A stretch of DNA of 64,000 bases from Alphaproteobacteria bacterium. GTDB lineage: Bacteria > Pseudomonadota > Alphaproteobacteria > Rhizobiales > Xanthobacteraceae. Shown one piece after another: positions 33,979-42,729 of the stretch. Each line of letters starts with the position of its first letter. Position 1 is the first letter of the stretch. The position numbers and the translations under genes were made by a program. Under the pieces are notes generated by a model. That model was not told the DNA's origin. It saw nothing but the letters and a program-made list of their open reading frames with translations, and ran no database searches. The stretch is taken from assembly GCA_037200445.1 (NCBI GenBank), contig JBBCGH010000001.1:3658001-3722000 (forward strand), written 5' to 3'.

Positions 33979-34497
33979 TCAGGGAAGACGGCCCGAACCG
34001 GATTCCTCCCCCGGCGGTTCGCCGGGGCCATGCTCGCGTATGATCAGGTCTTCCAGCCACACGGATGCGCCGTTCGGCGCAGCGACACGCCTGGACTGCA
34101 GCGGACTCGTCCAATTGCAGACCTGCGGATGATAGAACACGTCGCGCGGGCCTTTGGCGACGATCGCAAAGAACAGATAGCGCTCCCCCTCCTTGAAGAA
34201 GGATTCGCAATCCATCTTCGCATACACATCCATCAATCTGGCCTTGTGCGTCAGCGTCTCTCTGCCCTTCCACACCCGGTCCACCTCGACGACCCATGTG
34301 TGCGCCCCCGCCTCCACGACCTTGCCGCTAAATACGTATTGAGCCCGTTCGAAGCCCTCGGCCGGAGACATCTCTTCGCAGGAACATGCGTGTGCGCCGC
34401 CGGCCGTCCATATCCAGGCGGCCGTCAGTAAGAGGAACCCGACAAGCGCCCTGATTGATGATCGCAACAAGGCCGTCCCGACGACGCTGTTGGCCAT
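33979..34497 (-). CDS. Exported NTR/TIMP-like domain protein
   Basis: 172 residues. A signal sequence (LVGFLLLTAAWIWTAGGAHA) is followed at once by CSCEE, so the mature protein would begin with a Cys, as in tissue-inhibitor-of-metalloproteinase (NTR) folds. The OB-fold-like pattern continues: FERAQYVFSGKVVE, WVVEVDRVWKG, further Cys in MDCESF and VCNW, and YLFFA. Bacterial NTR-like proteins are little studied; inhibition of proteases is only a possibility. GGAGG ten bases upstream of the ATG supports the start. Confidence 0.78.
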   Translation of the reverse strand: MANSVVGTALLRSSIRALVGFLLLTAAWIWTAGGAHACSCEEMSPAEGFERAQYVFSGKVVEAGAHTWVVEVDRVWKGRETLTHKARLMDVYAKMDCESFFKEGERYLFFAIVAKGPRDVFYHPQVCNWTSPLQSRRVAAPNGASVWLEDLIIREHGPGEPPGEESGSGRLP

Positions 34498-34596
34498 CCG
34501 TATGGCCTCCGTTCACTTTGTCCTGCCTCGGCGGAGACTAAACAGTCTCTCGGCGCTCAGCGAGATGGGAGACAAGCGGGCTCCCGCCAAGGGGTG

Positions 34597-35022
34597 TCAG
34601 GCGACGCCGAGCTTCCCGCGCTCGCCGTCACGCGGCGTCGAGAGCTCCTCGGGCGTCAGGAACTCGGCCAGATCGGCCGCCTCGTAGAATGGCCGGATCT
34701 CGATCTCGCTTCGGCCCGGCATGGGATTGGGGCAGCGCTTCGCCCAGGCCACGGCCTCGTCCATGTCCTTGACCTGCCAGATCGAGAAGCCGGCGATCAA
34801 CTCCTTGGTCTCGGTGAACGGCCCGTCGATGACCATGCGGGTCGGACCGTCGAAGGCGATGCGCTTGGCCTCGGCGGTGTTCTTCAGCCCGGCGGCGGCC
34901 ACGAAGACGCCGGCCTTCACCAGCTCCTCGGTGAAGGCGTCCATAGCGGCGAACGCCTCCTTCGAGGGCGGCGCGCCCTTTCCGCTGTCCTCAGTGGCTG
35001 TCACGAACACCATCACGCGCAT
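34597..35022 (-). CDS. YciI-like (DGPF) protein
   Basis: 141 residues, ferredoxin-like YCII/DGPF domain: MRVMVFVTATEDS, AGVFVAAAGLKNTAEAKR, the hallmark VIDGPFTETKELIAGF, and EIRPFYEAADLAEF. These proteins often sit beside ECF sigma factors and have unknown or weak enzyme activity; no sigma factor is adjacent here. An AAGGAG lies eight bases before the ATG. It appears to be a single-gene unit. The 163 bases between it and hicB hold nothing I recognise. Confidence 0.9.
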   Translation of the reverse strand: MRVMVFVTATEDSGKGAPPSKEAFAAMDAFTEELVKAGVFVAAAGLKNTAEAKRIAFDGPTRMVIDGPFTETKELIAGFSIWQVKDMDEAVAWAKRCPNPMPGRSEIEIRPFYEAADLAEFLTPEELSTPRDGERGKLGVA

Positions 35023-35185
35023 CGTCGGTCTCCTTGTTTGAGCCGGCCCCTGTGGCCTCTCATTGGGACGACGAACGGGGTGCGAGGAAATCGACAGCGG
35101 GCGGAGGATTTTCTGCGGTTCGGAGAATGGATGGTGTGCAGCTATCTAATAGCGCGCGCATCGGTTCGGCAGGTCATCTTCCATA

Positions 35186-35416
35186 TTATTCGGCGGCTTC
35201 ATGATGCGGCTGAAATTGCGGCTTCGGAATTTCAAGCCCTGCATCGCGCGCGGCAGCGAGCCATGCCTCAATCGCGACGCCAATCTCTGCTACCGCCTCT
35301 TCTCGCGTAGAGCCAAACGCGGAGCACGACTTGAGGTCCGGAACGTCGGCGACCCAAGCGTCGTCCTCGCCCGACCAGAAAACCACGATGGCGTAGCGAT
35401 TGGCAGGTTCAGTCAT
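35186..35416 (-). CDS. hicB: HicB-type antitoxin
   Basis: 76 residues: partial RNase-H-like HicB fold (YAIVVFWSGEDDAWVADVPDL, SCSAFGSTREEAVAEIGVAIEAWL). It is short and lacks a C-terminal HTH or ribbon-helix-helix, so DNA binding may be absent or supplied elsewhere. Its start overlaps the hicA stop by eight bases, the usual coupled toxin-antitoxin arrangement with hicA first. It would bind and neutralise HicA. Confidence 0.88.
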   Translation of the reverse strand: MTEPANRYAIVVFWSGEDDAWVADVPDLKSCSAFGSTREEAVAEIGVAIEAWLAAARDAGLEIPKPQFQPHHEAAE

Positions 35417-35659
35417 CGAGTTTCAATCCGAATTCCTCGACTATATCGCGGAGCTGTCGCACTTGATACGGTTTAGCATCCCTCCCGGCCTTTTGAACGT
35501 TCACGGGTCGCGAGACCTTCGGATGCAGGTAGATGTGGTGACTGCCGTTGACGCAGTCGAGGCGAAATCGGAGGCGCTCCAGCAGCCTCTGAAAATCGCG
35601 GAACGAAATCACCCCTTGCCCAGCCGAACAGCCTCAAGGGTCTTTTTCGGGTTCGCCAT
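35409..35659 (-). CDS. hicA: HicA-type toxin, with an apparent one-base deletion
   Basis: The ORF from a GTG at 35612 gives 67 residues with the double-stranded-RNA-binding-like HicA fold and catalytic His in NGSHHIYLHP. Homologues are about 83 residues and start MANPKKTLE-like. Exactly that peptide, MANPKKTLEAVRLGKG, is encoded from an ATG at 35659 behind a good GGGAG site but in another frame, ending TGA in GGGGTGA. One extra C in the C4 run at 35612-35615 would fuse them into an 83-residue protein whose spacing matches the family. Either the base is missing from the read, or translation restarts at the overlapping GTG. HicA cleaves mRNA and is blocked by HicB. Confidence 0.8.
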
Positions 35660-35663
35660 GTTG

Positions 35664-35678
35664 ATCTCCCGCCGAGAT
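35664..35678. promoter_or_regulatory. Inverted repeat covering the hicA ribosome site
   Basis: ATCTC-CCGCC-GAGAT is a perfect 5-base dyad immediately upstream of the ATG at 35659. On the coding (minus) strand its downstream part contains the Shine-Dalgarno GGGAG. It could be a HicB operator or an RNA hairpin hiding the ribosome site; either would suit toxin-antitoxin autoregulation. Confidence 0.4.
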
Positions 35679-35842
35679 GGCGACCCGCACAATAAGAGCA
35701 CGCTCGGCGCGTCAACCGCGAGCGGGAGCAGAAAATTTTCCGAAAAATATGCAAACTATTGTTTTCGTGGTACTTTCCGTCTGCGGTGCGCGCGAACGGC
35801 GCGGATAACGGACGCAACCGTGTAACGGTTTGAGTCGCCCCC

Positions 35843-37393
35843 TCACTCCCACTCGATCGTCCCCGGCGGCTTGCTGGTCACGTCGTACACCACCCGGTTG
35901 ACGCCCTTCACCTCGTTGATGATGCGGGTCGCGACGTGGCCGATGAATTTCATCTCGAAGGGATAGAAGTCGGCGGTCATGCCGTCGGTCGAGGTCACGG
36001 CGCGCAAGCCGACGACGAAGTCGTAGGTGCGCCCGTCGCCCATCACGCCGACGGTCTTCACCGGCAGGATCACGGCGAACGCCTGCCAGATGTCGTCATA
36101 GAGCCCGGCGCGGCGGATTTCCTCGATGAACACGTCATCCGCCAAACGAAGAATGTCGAGCTTCTCGCGCGTGATCTCGCCGGGCACGCGGATCGCAAGG
36201 CCCGGCCCAGGAAACGGATGACGGCCGACGAAGGCCTCGGGCAGGCCCAGCTCGCGGCCGAGCTTGCGCACCTCGTCCTTGAAGAGCTCGCGCAGCGGCT
36301 CGACCAGCTTCATGTTCATGCGCGCGGGGAGCCCGCCGACATTATGGTGCGACTTGATGGTGACCGAAGGCCCGCCGGTGAACGACACGCTCTCGATCAC
36401 GTCCGGGTAGAGCGTGCCCTGCGCCAGGAACTCCGCGCCGCCGATCTTCTTCGCCTCGACCTCGAACACATCGATGAACAGGCGGCCGATGGTCTTGCGC
36501 TTCACCTCCGGGTCGCTGACGCCTTCGAGGGCGTCGAGGAACAGCCTCTCGGCTTCGACGTGCACCAGCGGGATGTTGTAGTGATCGCGGAACAGCGCGA
36601 CGACCTTCTCGCCTTCCCCGAGCCGCAGCAGGCCGTGGTCGACGAAAACGCAAGTGAGTTGCTCGCCGATCGCCTCGTGGATCAGCACGGCCGCGACCGC
36701 CGAATCGACGCCACCGGAAAGCCCGCAGATCACGCGCCCCTTGCCGACTTGGCTCCGGATCTTCTCGATCGCCTCGTCCTTGAAGGCCCGCATGGTCCAG
36801 TCGCCTTTGGCGCCGGAAATCTTGCGCACGAAATTGCGCAGCAGCGCCGCGCCGTGCGGCGTGTGCATCACCTCGGGGTGGAACATCAGGCCGTAGTACC
36901 GGCGCTTTTCGTCCTGGATCACAGCGAATGGCGCGTTGGCCGAAACGCCCGCGACCTGGAAGCCCGGCGGCATTTTGGTGATGCGGTCGCCGTGGCTCAT
37001 CCACACGGGGTAGTGCTCGCCGGCGCGCCACACGTCGTCGAACAGGCGGCTCTCGGCTCTCACCTCGACGTCGGCGCGGCCGAACTCGCGATGGTGCCCG
37101 CCCTCGACCGTGCCGCCGAGCTGGGCCGCCATGGTCATCTGGCCGTAGCAGATGCCCAGCACCGGAACGCCCGCGTCGAAAATCTTCTGCGGCGCGCGCG
37201 GCGAGCCCACTTCGTGCACAGATTCCGGGCCGCCCGACAGAATGACGCCGGTCGGCTTCATCGCGTCGAAGGCGGCTTCGGCTTTCTGGAACGGCACGAT
37301 CTCGGAATAGACCCCCTCCTCGCGGATACGCCGCGCGATCAGCTGGGTGACCTGGGAGCCGAAATCGACGATCAGAATCTTGTCGTGCGTCAT
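35843..37393 (-). CDS. guaA: GMP synthase (glutamine-hydrolysing)
   Basis: 516 residues; converts XMP to GMP. The class I glutaminase domain (residues 1-195) has the nucleophile in LGICYGQM and His/Glu in FHPEV. The ATP-pyrophosphatase domain has the P-loop [14 protein letters not shown] near 225, and the C-terminal dimerisation domain ends KPPGTIEWE. The ATG at 37393 ([14 protein letters not shown]) is the family start; the ten-residue extension is rejected. It works with guaB at 43143. Nothing unusual in the sequence. Confidence 0.97.
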   Translation of the reverse strand: MTHDKILIVDFGSQVTQLIARRIREEGVYSEIVPFQKAEAAFDAMKPTGVILSGGPESVHEVGSPRAPQKIFDAGVPVLGICYGQMTMAAQLGGTVEGGHHREFGRADVEVRAESRLFDDVWRAGEHYPVWMSHGDRITKMPPGFQVAGVSANAPFAVIQDEKRRYYGLMFHPEVMHTPHGAALLRNFVRKISGAKGDWTMRAFKDEAIEKIRSQVGKGRVICGLSGGVDSAVAAVLIHEAIGEQLTCVFVDHGLLRLGEGEKVVALFRDHYNIPLVHVEAERLFLDALEGVSDPEVKRKTIGRLFIDVFEVEAKKIGGAEFLAQGTLYPDVIESVSFTGGPSVTIKSHHNVGGLPARMNMKLVEPLRELFKDEVRKLGRELGLPEAFVGRHPFPGPGLAIRVPGEITREKLDILRLADDVFIEEIRRAGLYDDIWQAFAVILPVKTVGVMGDGRTYDFVVGLRAVTSTDGMTADFYPFEMKFIGHVATRIINEVKGVNRVVYDVTSKPPGTIEWE

Positions 37394-37458
37394 TGCAAGC
37401 AGGTAGCGAATCGGATGCTGCACCGCAATGGCGCGGACAGGCCTGCCAACAGCTCAAT

Positions 37459-37494
37459 TGTCATCCCGGGCGAGCGCAGCGAGACCGGGACCCC
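37459..37494. repeat. REP-like hairpin (TCATCCCGGG type)
   Basis: CCCGGGCGAGCGC with GCGAGACCGGGA forms an imperfect hairpin in the short spacer between guaA and the hydrolase gene. Its TCATCCCGG start matches the left end of the element at 9266-9417, so both belong to one family. Confidence 0.6.
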
Positions 37495-37524
37495 AACTAG
37501 CAGCAATGACAGCGCACTGCCGGT

Positions 37525-38619
37525 TCAAGGCGCCGGGCCGGTCCAGCGATCATTCTCCATCACGACCTCGCAAGGTTGCGACCGGCGCTCGCATGCCTCC
37601 AGGGCGGCCTTGCGCGCATCCTCGATCGATCTCGTGCCGTGGGTCTCGAACATATAGGTGCCGGATTTTTGCCGCGCGAGCGCACGTTCCGAAGGGCCCG
37701 AGACATAACTCTCCAGAAATCCGCGCGAGGGCTCCTTGGCGTTGAGTTGCTTCATCACGCGGTTGACGTCGTCGCGCGTCCAGGTCGGCAGCTTGTGGAA
37801 GCGCAGGAAGGCGTCCATCTGCGGCAGCCATTTGAAGCGCCCGAATGACAGCCCGAAGATGAAATGACCGTCGGCGCGCTGGTCTGCCTCCAGCATCACC
37901 AGCTTCACGTCGCCGCCACCGTCGAGGAAGGCAGCCTGCATCCGCTCGACCAGCGCGGGGCCGAAGAAGCTGTCGTTCTTCGCGTAGATCCACAGCGACG
38001 GGACGCGGCTTTTCTCGCCGTAGGCCTTGAAGGCTGCGACCAGCGCGTCTTCTTTTGGACAGGCAAGGAAGCGCAAGCCCCCCGAGACGTTGATGACGCC
38101 GGCGAGACCCTTGGGGTTTCGCGCCGACAGCGCCGTGACGGCGGGCCCGCCAGCCGAAACGCCGATGGCGATCATGCGCGATGCATCGGCATCGGGGCGC
38201 TTGCCGATCGCGTCGAGCGCCGCCTCCAGGTCGTCGGCATCGGCAGCAAATCGGTCGATCAACGAGGTGCTCGCGCAGCTGGTCGCCACAGGCGATGGCC
38301 CGTCGGAGCCGCCGAAGCCGCGCCGCATCACGACCACGGCGAGCCAGCCGCGGCGTGCAAGGTCATGCGCCTGGCGCGTGTAGTCGCTGGCGCGTTCGTC
38401 GAGCATGCGGCCTTGCGTGGTCGGCTTGCCGTGCGTGATCAGCGCGATCGGGAGTTTTCCGCTCGCGTCGGCGCGCTTGACGGTGAGGGCCTCGAGCCGC
38501 GCGACGCGTCCACCGATCGTGACGCGCAGAAAGCCCGGCTCCTCGGTGAGGTCGCCCTGCGCGTACGCCGCGCCTCCGTGGCAGAGCAGAGCGAACGAGA
38601 GAACGAAACGCCGCAGCAT
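37525..38619 (-). CDS. Exported alpha/beta-hydrolase (dienelactone-hydrolase-like)
   Basis: 364 residues. A signal peptide (MLRRFVLSFALLCHGGAAYA) precedes an alpha/beta-hydrolase core: LPIALITHGKPT, VVVMRRGFGGSDGP, the nucleophile elbow IGVSAGGPAV near 172-181, an acid in YAKNDSFF, and a His in DGHFIFG. The last 60 residues form a separate Cys-containing tail (EDARKAALEACERRSQPCE) like DUF4189 add-ons. Substrate unknown. It lies 11 bases downstream of the RsmB-type gene on the same strand, and guaA follows. Confidence 0.87.
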   Translation of the reverse strand: MLRRFVLSFALLCHGGAAYAQGDLTEEPGFLRVTIGGRVARLEALTVKRADASGKLPIALITHGKPTTQGRMLDERASDYTRQAHDLARRGWLAVVVMRRGFGGSDGPSPVATSCASTSLIDRFAADADDLEAALDAIGKRPDADASRMIAIGVSAGGPAVTALSARNPKGLAGVINVSGGLRFLACPKEDALVAAFKAYGEKSRVPSLWIYAKNDSFFGPALVERMQAAFLDGGGDVKLVMLEADQRADGHFIFGLSFGRFKWLPQMDAFLRFHKLPTWTRDDVNRVMKQLNAKEPSRGFLESYVSGPSERALARQKSGTYMFETHGTRSIEDARKAALEACERRSQPCEVVMENDRWTGPAP

Positions 38620-38630
38620 ACCCTTCCCGA

Positions 38631-39929
38631 TCAGCTTCGCCGCAACACGCTGACGAAGAACCCGTCCGTGCCGGTTCGGCGCGGCGTCATCAGCAGCCCC
38701 TCGTCCGACATCAGCACGGCGCGGCGGAACAGGAAAGCGCGCTCGCCGAGCGCATTTGTCACCTCCGCGGGGGGCTCGATGGAGAACCCATTGTGGCGCG
38801 CCAAGAAGGCGCGCACCTGCGCGCCGTTTTCCTCGGCCAGCACCGAACACGTCACATAGGCGATGCGGCTGCCGGGCTTGACCAGCGGCACGGCGCGGTC
38901 GAGCGCTTCCGCCTGATCCTTGACCCGTTCGGCAAGCGCGCCCGGGCGCACGCGCCATTTGGCGTCCGGATTGCGCCGCCATGCACCCGTGCCGGTGCAC
39001 GGCGCGTCGATCAGAACGAGATCGGCACGGCCTTCAAGGCCCACGAGCGCATCCTTGGCTCCACGCGGCGTGCGCACCTGCACATTGTGTACACCGGCGC
39101 GCTCCAGCCGCTCATGGATCGGCGCCAGCCGGCGCTTGTCGGTATCGGTTGCGAAAATCTGGCCCTTGTTCTCCATCATGGCGGCAAGCGCCAGTGTCTT
39201 GCCGCCTGCGCCCGCACAGAGGTCGACCACCTGTTCGCCTCCCTTCGCGCCGGCGAACAGCGCGGCGAGCTGCGAGCCCTCGTCCTGGATTTCGATCTGC
39301 CCCTTCAGATAGGCCGGCTCGGCGTGGATCGCGGGCGCTTTGGAGCCGGCGCCGATCTCAACCCGCACGCCCCAGGGAGACCAGCGCGCAGGCTGCGGCG
39401 CATATTCGGCGAGCGCCTCCGCGGCCTCGTCACGCGTCGCCTTCAGCGTGTTGGCGCGCAGATCGATCGGCGCACGCGAGGCCAGCGCCTCGGCCTCCTC
39501 GGCGCGCTCATCCCCGAAGGTGTCGCCGAGTTTGTCGTCAAGCCATTCGGGATAGTCGCCGCGCACGTGCGGCGGTGCGCCCTCGAGGCTCCTCGCGCGC
39601 AACCGTGCATGCTCATCGTCCGATAGCGGCCCCGGCGCAAAGCGCGAGCCGTCGGCGAGCCGCGAGATCGCCTCGACGTCGAGGGAGCGCTCGCGCGCCA
39701 GCATGCCGAGCAGCACCGCCCGCGGCGTCTCCGCGCCCATGATCCAGGCCGCGGACGACCTGCGGCGCAGCGCGTCGTAGACGAGGCCCGCGATCGCGGC
39801 CCGATCGCCGGATCCGGCGAAGCGATGCGACAGGCCCCAGTCCTTGAGCGTCTGCGCGGCCGGACGGCGCTGCGCTTCGATATCGGCGAGCACCTCGATG
39901 GCGGCGGACAGGCGCGCAGCGGGTGTCAT
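38631..39929 (-). CDS. rsmB: RsmB/NOP-family RNA (cytosine-5) methyltransferase
   Basis: 432 residues. An N-terminal NusB-like helical region precedes the SAM domain, with VVDLCAGAGGKTLALAA, DTDKRRL, the catalytic DAPCTGTGAWRRNP, and the second Cys in YVTCSVLAEENG, both Cys of m5C enzymes. It ends TDGFFVSVL. The probable target is 16S rRNA C967 if it is true RsmB; the N-terminal region is shorter than in E. coli, so the target is inferred. It starts 14 bases from a tandem palindromic repeat. Confidence 0.92.
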   Translation of the reverse strand: MTPAARLSAAIEVLADIEAQRRPAAQTLKDWGLSHRFAGSGDRAAIAGLVYDALRRRSSAAWIMGAETPRAVLLGMLARERSLDVEAISRLADGSRFAPGPLSDDEHARLRARSLEGAPPHVRGDYPEWLDDKLGDTFGDERAEEAEALASRAPIDLRANTLKATRDEAAEALAEYAPQPARWSPWGVRVEIGAGSKAPAIHAEPAYLKGQIEIQDEGSQLAALFAGAKGGEQVVDLCAGAGGKTLALAAMMENKGQIFATDTDKRRLAPIHERLERAGVHNVQVRTPRGAKDALVGLEGRADLVLIDAPCTGTGAWRRNPDAKWRVRPGALAERVKDQAEALDRAVPLVKPGSRIAYVTCSVLAEENGAQVRAFLARHNGFSIEPPAEVTNALGERAFLFRRAVLMSDEGLLMTPRRTGTDGFFVSVLRRS

Positions 39930-39942
39930 GCAGACTCTCTTT

Positions 39943-40044
39943 GCCGCATGATCTCATCCGAAAACCGCTGCACACTTTTCGGGATCATGCGGTGCCGCAT
40001 GATCTCATCCGAAAACCGCTGCACACTTTTCGGGATCATGCGGT
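39943..40044. repeat. Two exact tandem copies of a 51-base palindromic repeat
   Basis: Copies at 39943-39993 and 39994-40044 are identical. Each is bounded by CCGCATGATC and GATCATGCGG (perfect 10-base inverted ends), with an inner dyad CCGAAAA / TTTTCGG. A close relative is at 48145-48193 and an eroded one at 19870-19922. The right copy contains the stop codon of the MAPEG gene that ends at 40036. Confidence 0.92.
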
Positions 40045-40455
40045 CAGTATCTTGAACGCGAAGTAGATCCACATGATGAGCAGCACGAACATGCCGGCCG
40101 CAAAGACCTTGAAGCGCGTCGGAACGTAGTTCGAGGTCGTGTGCACATAGGCATGGCCGAACCGAAGCAGCACGAACAGCCATGCCAGCACGACGAAGAT
40201 CACGTCGGCCTGCCGCGTGACCCACGCAAGGATCACCACGACGTAGAACAGGAGCGGCAGCTGGAACTGGCTGTTGAAGCAGTTGCTGATCTGCGTCGGA
40301 TGGTCCGGCCAATTCGACTGGCCGAGCGCGATGTCGCGGATCTTGGTCTCGCCGCGCGTAACACTGTCCCTGCGCGTGCGCGCCATCCAGATCAACAGGC
40401 CGAAGGTCAGCGCGACCTGAACGAAGACCGGCAGCAGCACCATCTGGACGGTCAT
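40036..40455 (-). CDS. MAPEG family membrane protein
   Basis: 139 residues with four helices (about 5-24, 65-83, 84-102, 114-136). The MAPEG pattern is visible in NCFNSQFQLPLLFYVVVI and LRFGHAYVHTTSNYVPTRF. Eukaryotic MAPEG proteins are glutathione-linked; bacterial roles are poorly known. The last codon and stop (GCA TGA) lie inside the neighbouring palindromic repeat, so the natural C-terminus may have been replaced. It follows the CurA-like gene by four bases and is probably co-transcribed. Confidence 0.9.
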   Translation of the reverse strand: MTVQMVLLPVFVQVALTFGLLIWMARTRRDSVTRGETKIRDIALGQSNWPDHPTQISNCFNSQFQLPLLFYVVVILAWVTRQADVIFVVLAWLFVLLRFGHAYVHTTSNYVPTRFKVFAAGMFVLLIMWIYFAFKILTA

Positions 40456-40458
40456 GAT

Positions 40459-41478
40459 CTACTCCGCGATCTTCACAAGCTGCTTGCCGAAATTCTTGCC
40501 CTTGAGCATGCCCATGAAGGCGGCGGGCGCATTCTCGAGCCCTTCGGCGATGTCCTCGCGGTACTTGATGCGGCCTTCTTTGATCCACTGCGGCATCTCG
40601 CGGATGAAGTCGTCGAAGCGTCCCCAGAAATCCGAAACAATGAAGCCGCGAATTGTGAGGCGCTTGGTCAGGATCGCGCGGAAGAGTTGCGCGGTTTTGT
40701 ATTTCATGTCGGGGGATTCGGTCGCGCTGTATTGCGCGATCAGCCCGCACACCGGAATGCGCGCGAATGGATTGAGCAGTGGAAACACCGCGTCCCACAC
40801 CGGGCCGGACACATTCTCGAAATAGACGTCGATGCCTTTCGGGCAAGCGGCCTTGAGTTTGTCAGCGAGCGCCGGGTCGCGATGGTCGACGCAATCATCG
40901 AAGCCGAGTTCGTCCTTCACGTACCGGCATTTCTCCGGCCCGCCCGCGATCCCGACCGCCCGCGCGCCTTTGACCTTGGCGATCTGCCCGACGATCGCGC
41001 CGACCGCGCCGGAGGCAGCAGACACCACCACCGTCTCGCCCGCCTGCGGCTTCCCGATCTCGTTTAGCCCCGTGTACGCGGTCATCCCCGGCATCCCGAG
41101 CACGCCAAGCGCGGTCGAGACCGGCGCGAGTTTCGGGTCGAGTTTGCGCAGCCCCGAGCCATCCGAAAGCATATGCGTCTGCCAACCCGCGCGGCTCAGC
41201 ACGATGTCGCCTTTGGCGAATTTGCCGTTGTTCGACGCGGTGACCTCGCTCACCGTACCAGCTTCCATCACCTCATCGATGCCGACCGGCTTGGCGTAGG
41301 ACGGCGCATCGCTCATGCGCCCGCGCATATAAGGATCGAGCGAGAGCCATGTGGTCTTGAGCAGCACCTGTCCCGGCCCGGGCTGCGGCACGGGAAATTC
41401 CTCGAGACGAAAATCGGACGGCTTCGGATCGCCCACTGGGCGAGACGCGAGCACGATGCGGCGGGCGGTTTCGGGCAT
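40459..41478 (-). CDS. NADP-dependent oxidoreductase, CurA/LTB4DH-like
   Basis: 339 residues of the zinc-free medium-chain dehydrogenase family: LSLDPYMRGRMSD, GMPGMTAYTGL, the nucleotide-binding VVSAASGAVGAIVGQIAK near 150, FDDCVDHRD, and YFENVSGPVWDAVFPLLN. These enzymes reduce enone double bonds with NADPH; curcumin reductase CurA is the bacterial type. Divergent from the hydrolase at 41627. Confidence 0.93.
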   Translation of the reverse strand: MPETARRIVLASRPVGDPKPSDFRLEEFPVPQPGPGQVLLKTTWLSLDPYMRGRMSDAPSYAKPVGIDEVMEAGTVSEVTASNNGKFAKGDIVLSRAGWQTHMLSDGSGLRKLDPKLAPVSTALGVLGMPGMTAYTGLNEIGKPQAGETVVVSAASGAVGAIVGQIAKVKGARAVGIAGGPEKCRYVKDELGFDDCVDHRDPALADKLKAACPKGIDVYFENVSGPVWDAVFPLLNPFARIPVCGLIAQYSATESPDMKYKTAQLFRAILTKRLTIRGFIVSDFWGRFDDFIREMPQWIKEGRIKYREDIAEGLENAPAAFMGMLKGKNFGKQLVKIAE

Positions 41479-41626
41479 CTAGGTCTCCGTGTCGTCGCTC
41501 CCCTTGGGGAAGTGATGAAAATCGTGACTCGAGTCGACAAATCGGCGCAAGCTCAGACGAGATCGCCCGCGCCGAGATCAACCGGTGTGTAACATCCAAC
41601 TCCTCTCGTCCATACAAGGAAATCTC

Positions 41627-42547
41627 ATGGGCAAGTCCGGCGTCCTGGCTGTTGTCGCCTTATGCTTCATTGCCGTGCTGCCCGCCGCCGCAAAGGTGGA
41701 GAAGTTCATCGGCGTCCGCACCGAGATGGTGAAGACCGACGGCGCAACGATCTACGTGCGCGTCGGTGGCAAGGGCCCCGCGGTGGTCATGCTGCACGGA
41801 TTCGGGGATACCGGCGACATGTGGGCGCCGCTCGCGAACGCGCTGATCAAGGATCACACCGTGATCGTGCCGGACCTGCGCGGGATGGGCCTCTCGTCGC
41901 TCCCGACTTCGGGGTACGACAAGAAGACACAGGGGCAGGACATCGCGGCTGTGATGGACAGACTCGGCATACAGAAAGCCGATCTGGTCACGCACGACAT
42001 CGGCAACATGGTGGGCTATGCGCTCGCCGCGCAGTATCCGGAGCGCATCACCAAATGGGCGATCATCGATGCGCCGCTGCCGGGCATCGGGCCGTGGGAC
42101 GAGATCCTGAAGAGCCCGCTCTTATGGCATTTCAATTTCCGCGGGCCGGATGTCGACCGCCTCGTGAAGGGGCGCGAGCGCATCTACCTCGACCGCTTCT
42201 GGAACGAACTCTCGGCAAACCCGAAGGCGATCGATGAGGAGACCCGCCGGCACTACGCCAAGCTTTACGCGCGGCCCGGCGCCATGCATGCGGCGTTCGA
42301 GCAGTTCGCGACCTTCAACACCAAGGACGCCGTCGACAACAAGGAATTCCAGAAGAAGGGCAAGCTCGCGATGCCGATCCTCGCCGTCGGCGCCGAGAAA
42401 TCGTTCGGCGACACGCAGGCAGTGGTGATGCGCGAGGTCGGCAGCAACGTCGAGGGCGCCATCATCACGGGCTCCGGCCACTGGATCATGGAAGAGCAGC
42501 CGGCGCAGACGGTCAGCAAGGTCAAGGCATTTTTGGAAAAGAACTGA
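41627..42547 (+). CDS. Exported alpha/beta-hydrolase, epoxide-hydrolase-like
   Basis: 306 residues from the ATG at 41627, supported by AAGGA seven bases upstream and a following signal sequence (MGKSGVLAVVALCFIAVLPA, cut after AAA). The core has VVMLHGFGDTGDMW (oxyanion hole), VPDLRGMGLSS, and the nucleophile in VTHDIGNMVGY, an Asp as in epoxide hydrolases and haloalkane dehalogenases, with His in GSGHWIMEEQP. Substrate unknown. It is followed by two CTAG-bounded inverted repeats. Confidence 0.9.
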   Translation: MGKSGVLAVVALCFIAVLPAAAKVEKFIGVRTEMVKTDGATIYVRVGGKGPAVVMLHGFGDTGDMWAPLANALIKDHTVIVPDLRGMGLSSLPTSGYDKKTQGQDIAAVMDRLGIQKADLVTHDIGNMVGYALAAQYPERITKWAIIDAPLPGIGPWDEILKSPLLWHFNFRGPDVDRLVKGRERIYLDRFWNELSANPKAIDEETRRHYAKLYARPGAMHAAFEQFATFNTKDAVDNKEFQKKGKLAMPILAVGAEKSFGDTQAVVMREVGSNVEGAIITGSGHWIMEEQPAQTVSKVKAFLEKN

Positions 42548-42564
42548 GTTTCGAGGGTCGGCAC

Positions 42565-42639
42565 CTAGTGTCCCGATTCCGAAGTTCGCATCATTAGGCG
42601 ACACCCTGGGTTGCAAACTTCGGAATCGAAGGACACTAG
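42565..42639. repeat. CTAG-bounded inverted repeat element A (75 bases)
   Basis: It starts CTAGTGTCC and ends GGACACTAG; long arms (GATTCCGAAGTT / AACTTCGGAATC) close on a short unpaired centre. It carries no ORF. Size and terminal symmetry are like a miniature inverted-repeat element. A second, related-end element follows after 12 bases. Confidence 0.85.
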
Positions 42640-42651
42640 CAACGTATTGAT

Positions 42652-42729
42652 CTAGTGTGGCTTTGGTTCAGAAGTCCGCATGTTGGACGCGCTGCAAGAA
42701 TGATGCGGACTTCTGAACCGCCACACTAG
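42652..42729. repeat. CTAG-bounded inverted repeat element B (78 bases)
   Basis: It starts CTAGTGTGG and ends CCACACTAG, with arms GGTTCAGAAGTCCGCAT / ATGCGGACTTCTGAACC. The outer ends share CTAGTGT with element A, but the inner arms differ. The stop codon TAG of the minus-strand MAPEG gene (42726-42728) lies inside its terminal CTAG. Confidence 0.85.
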
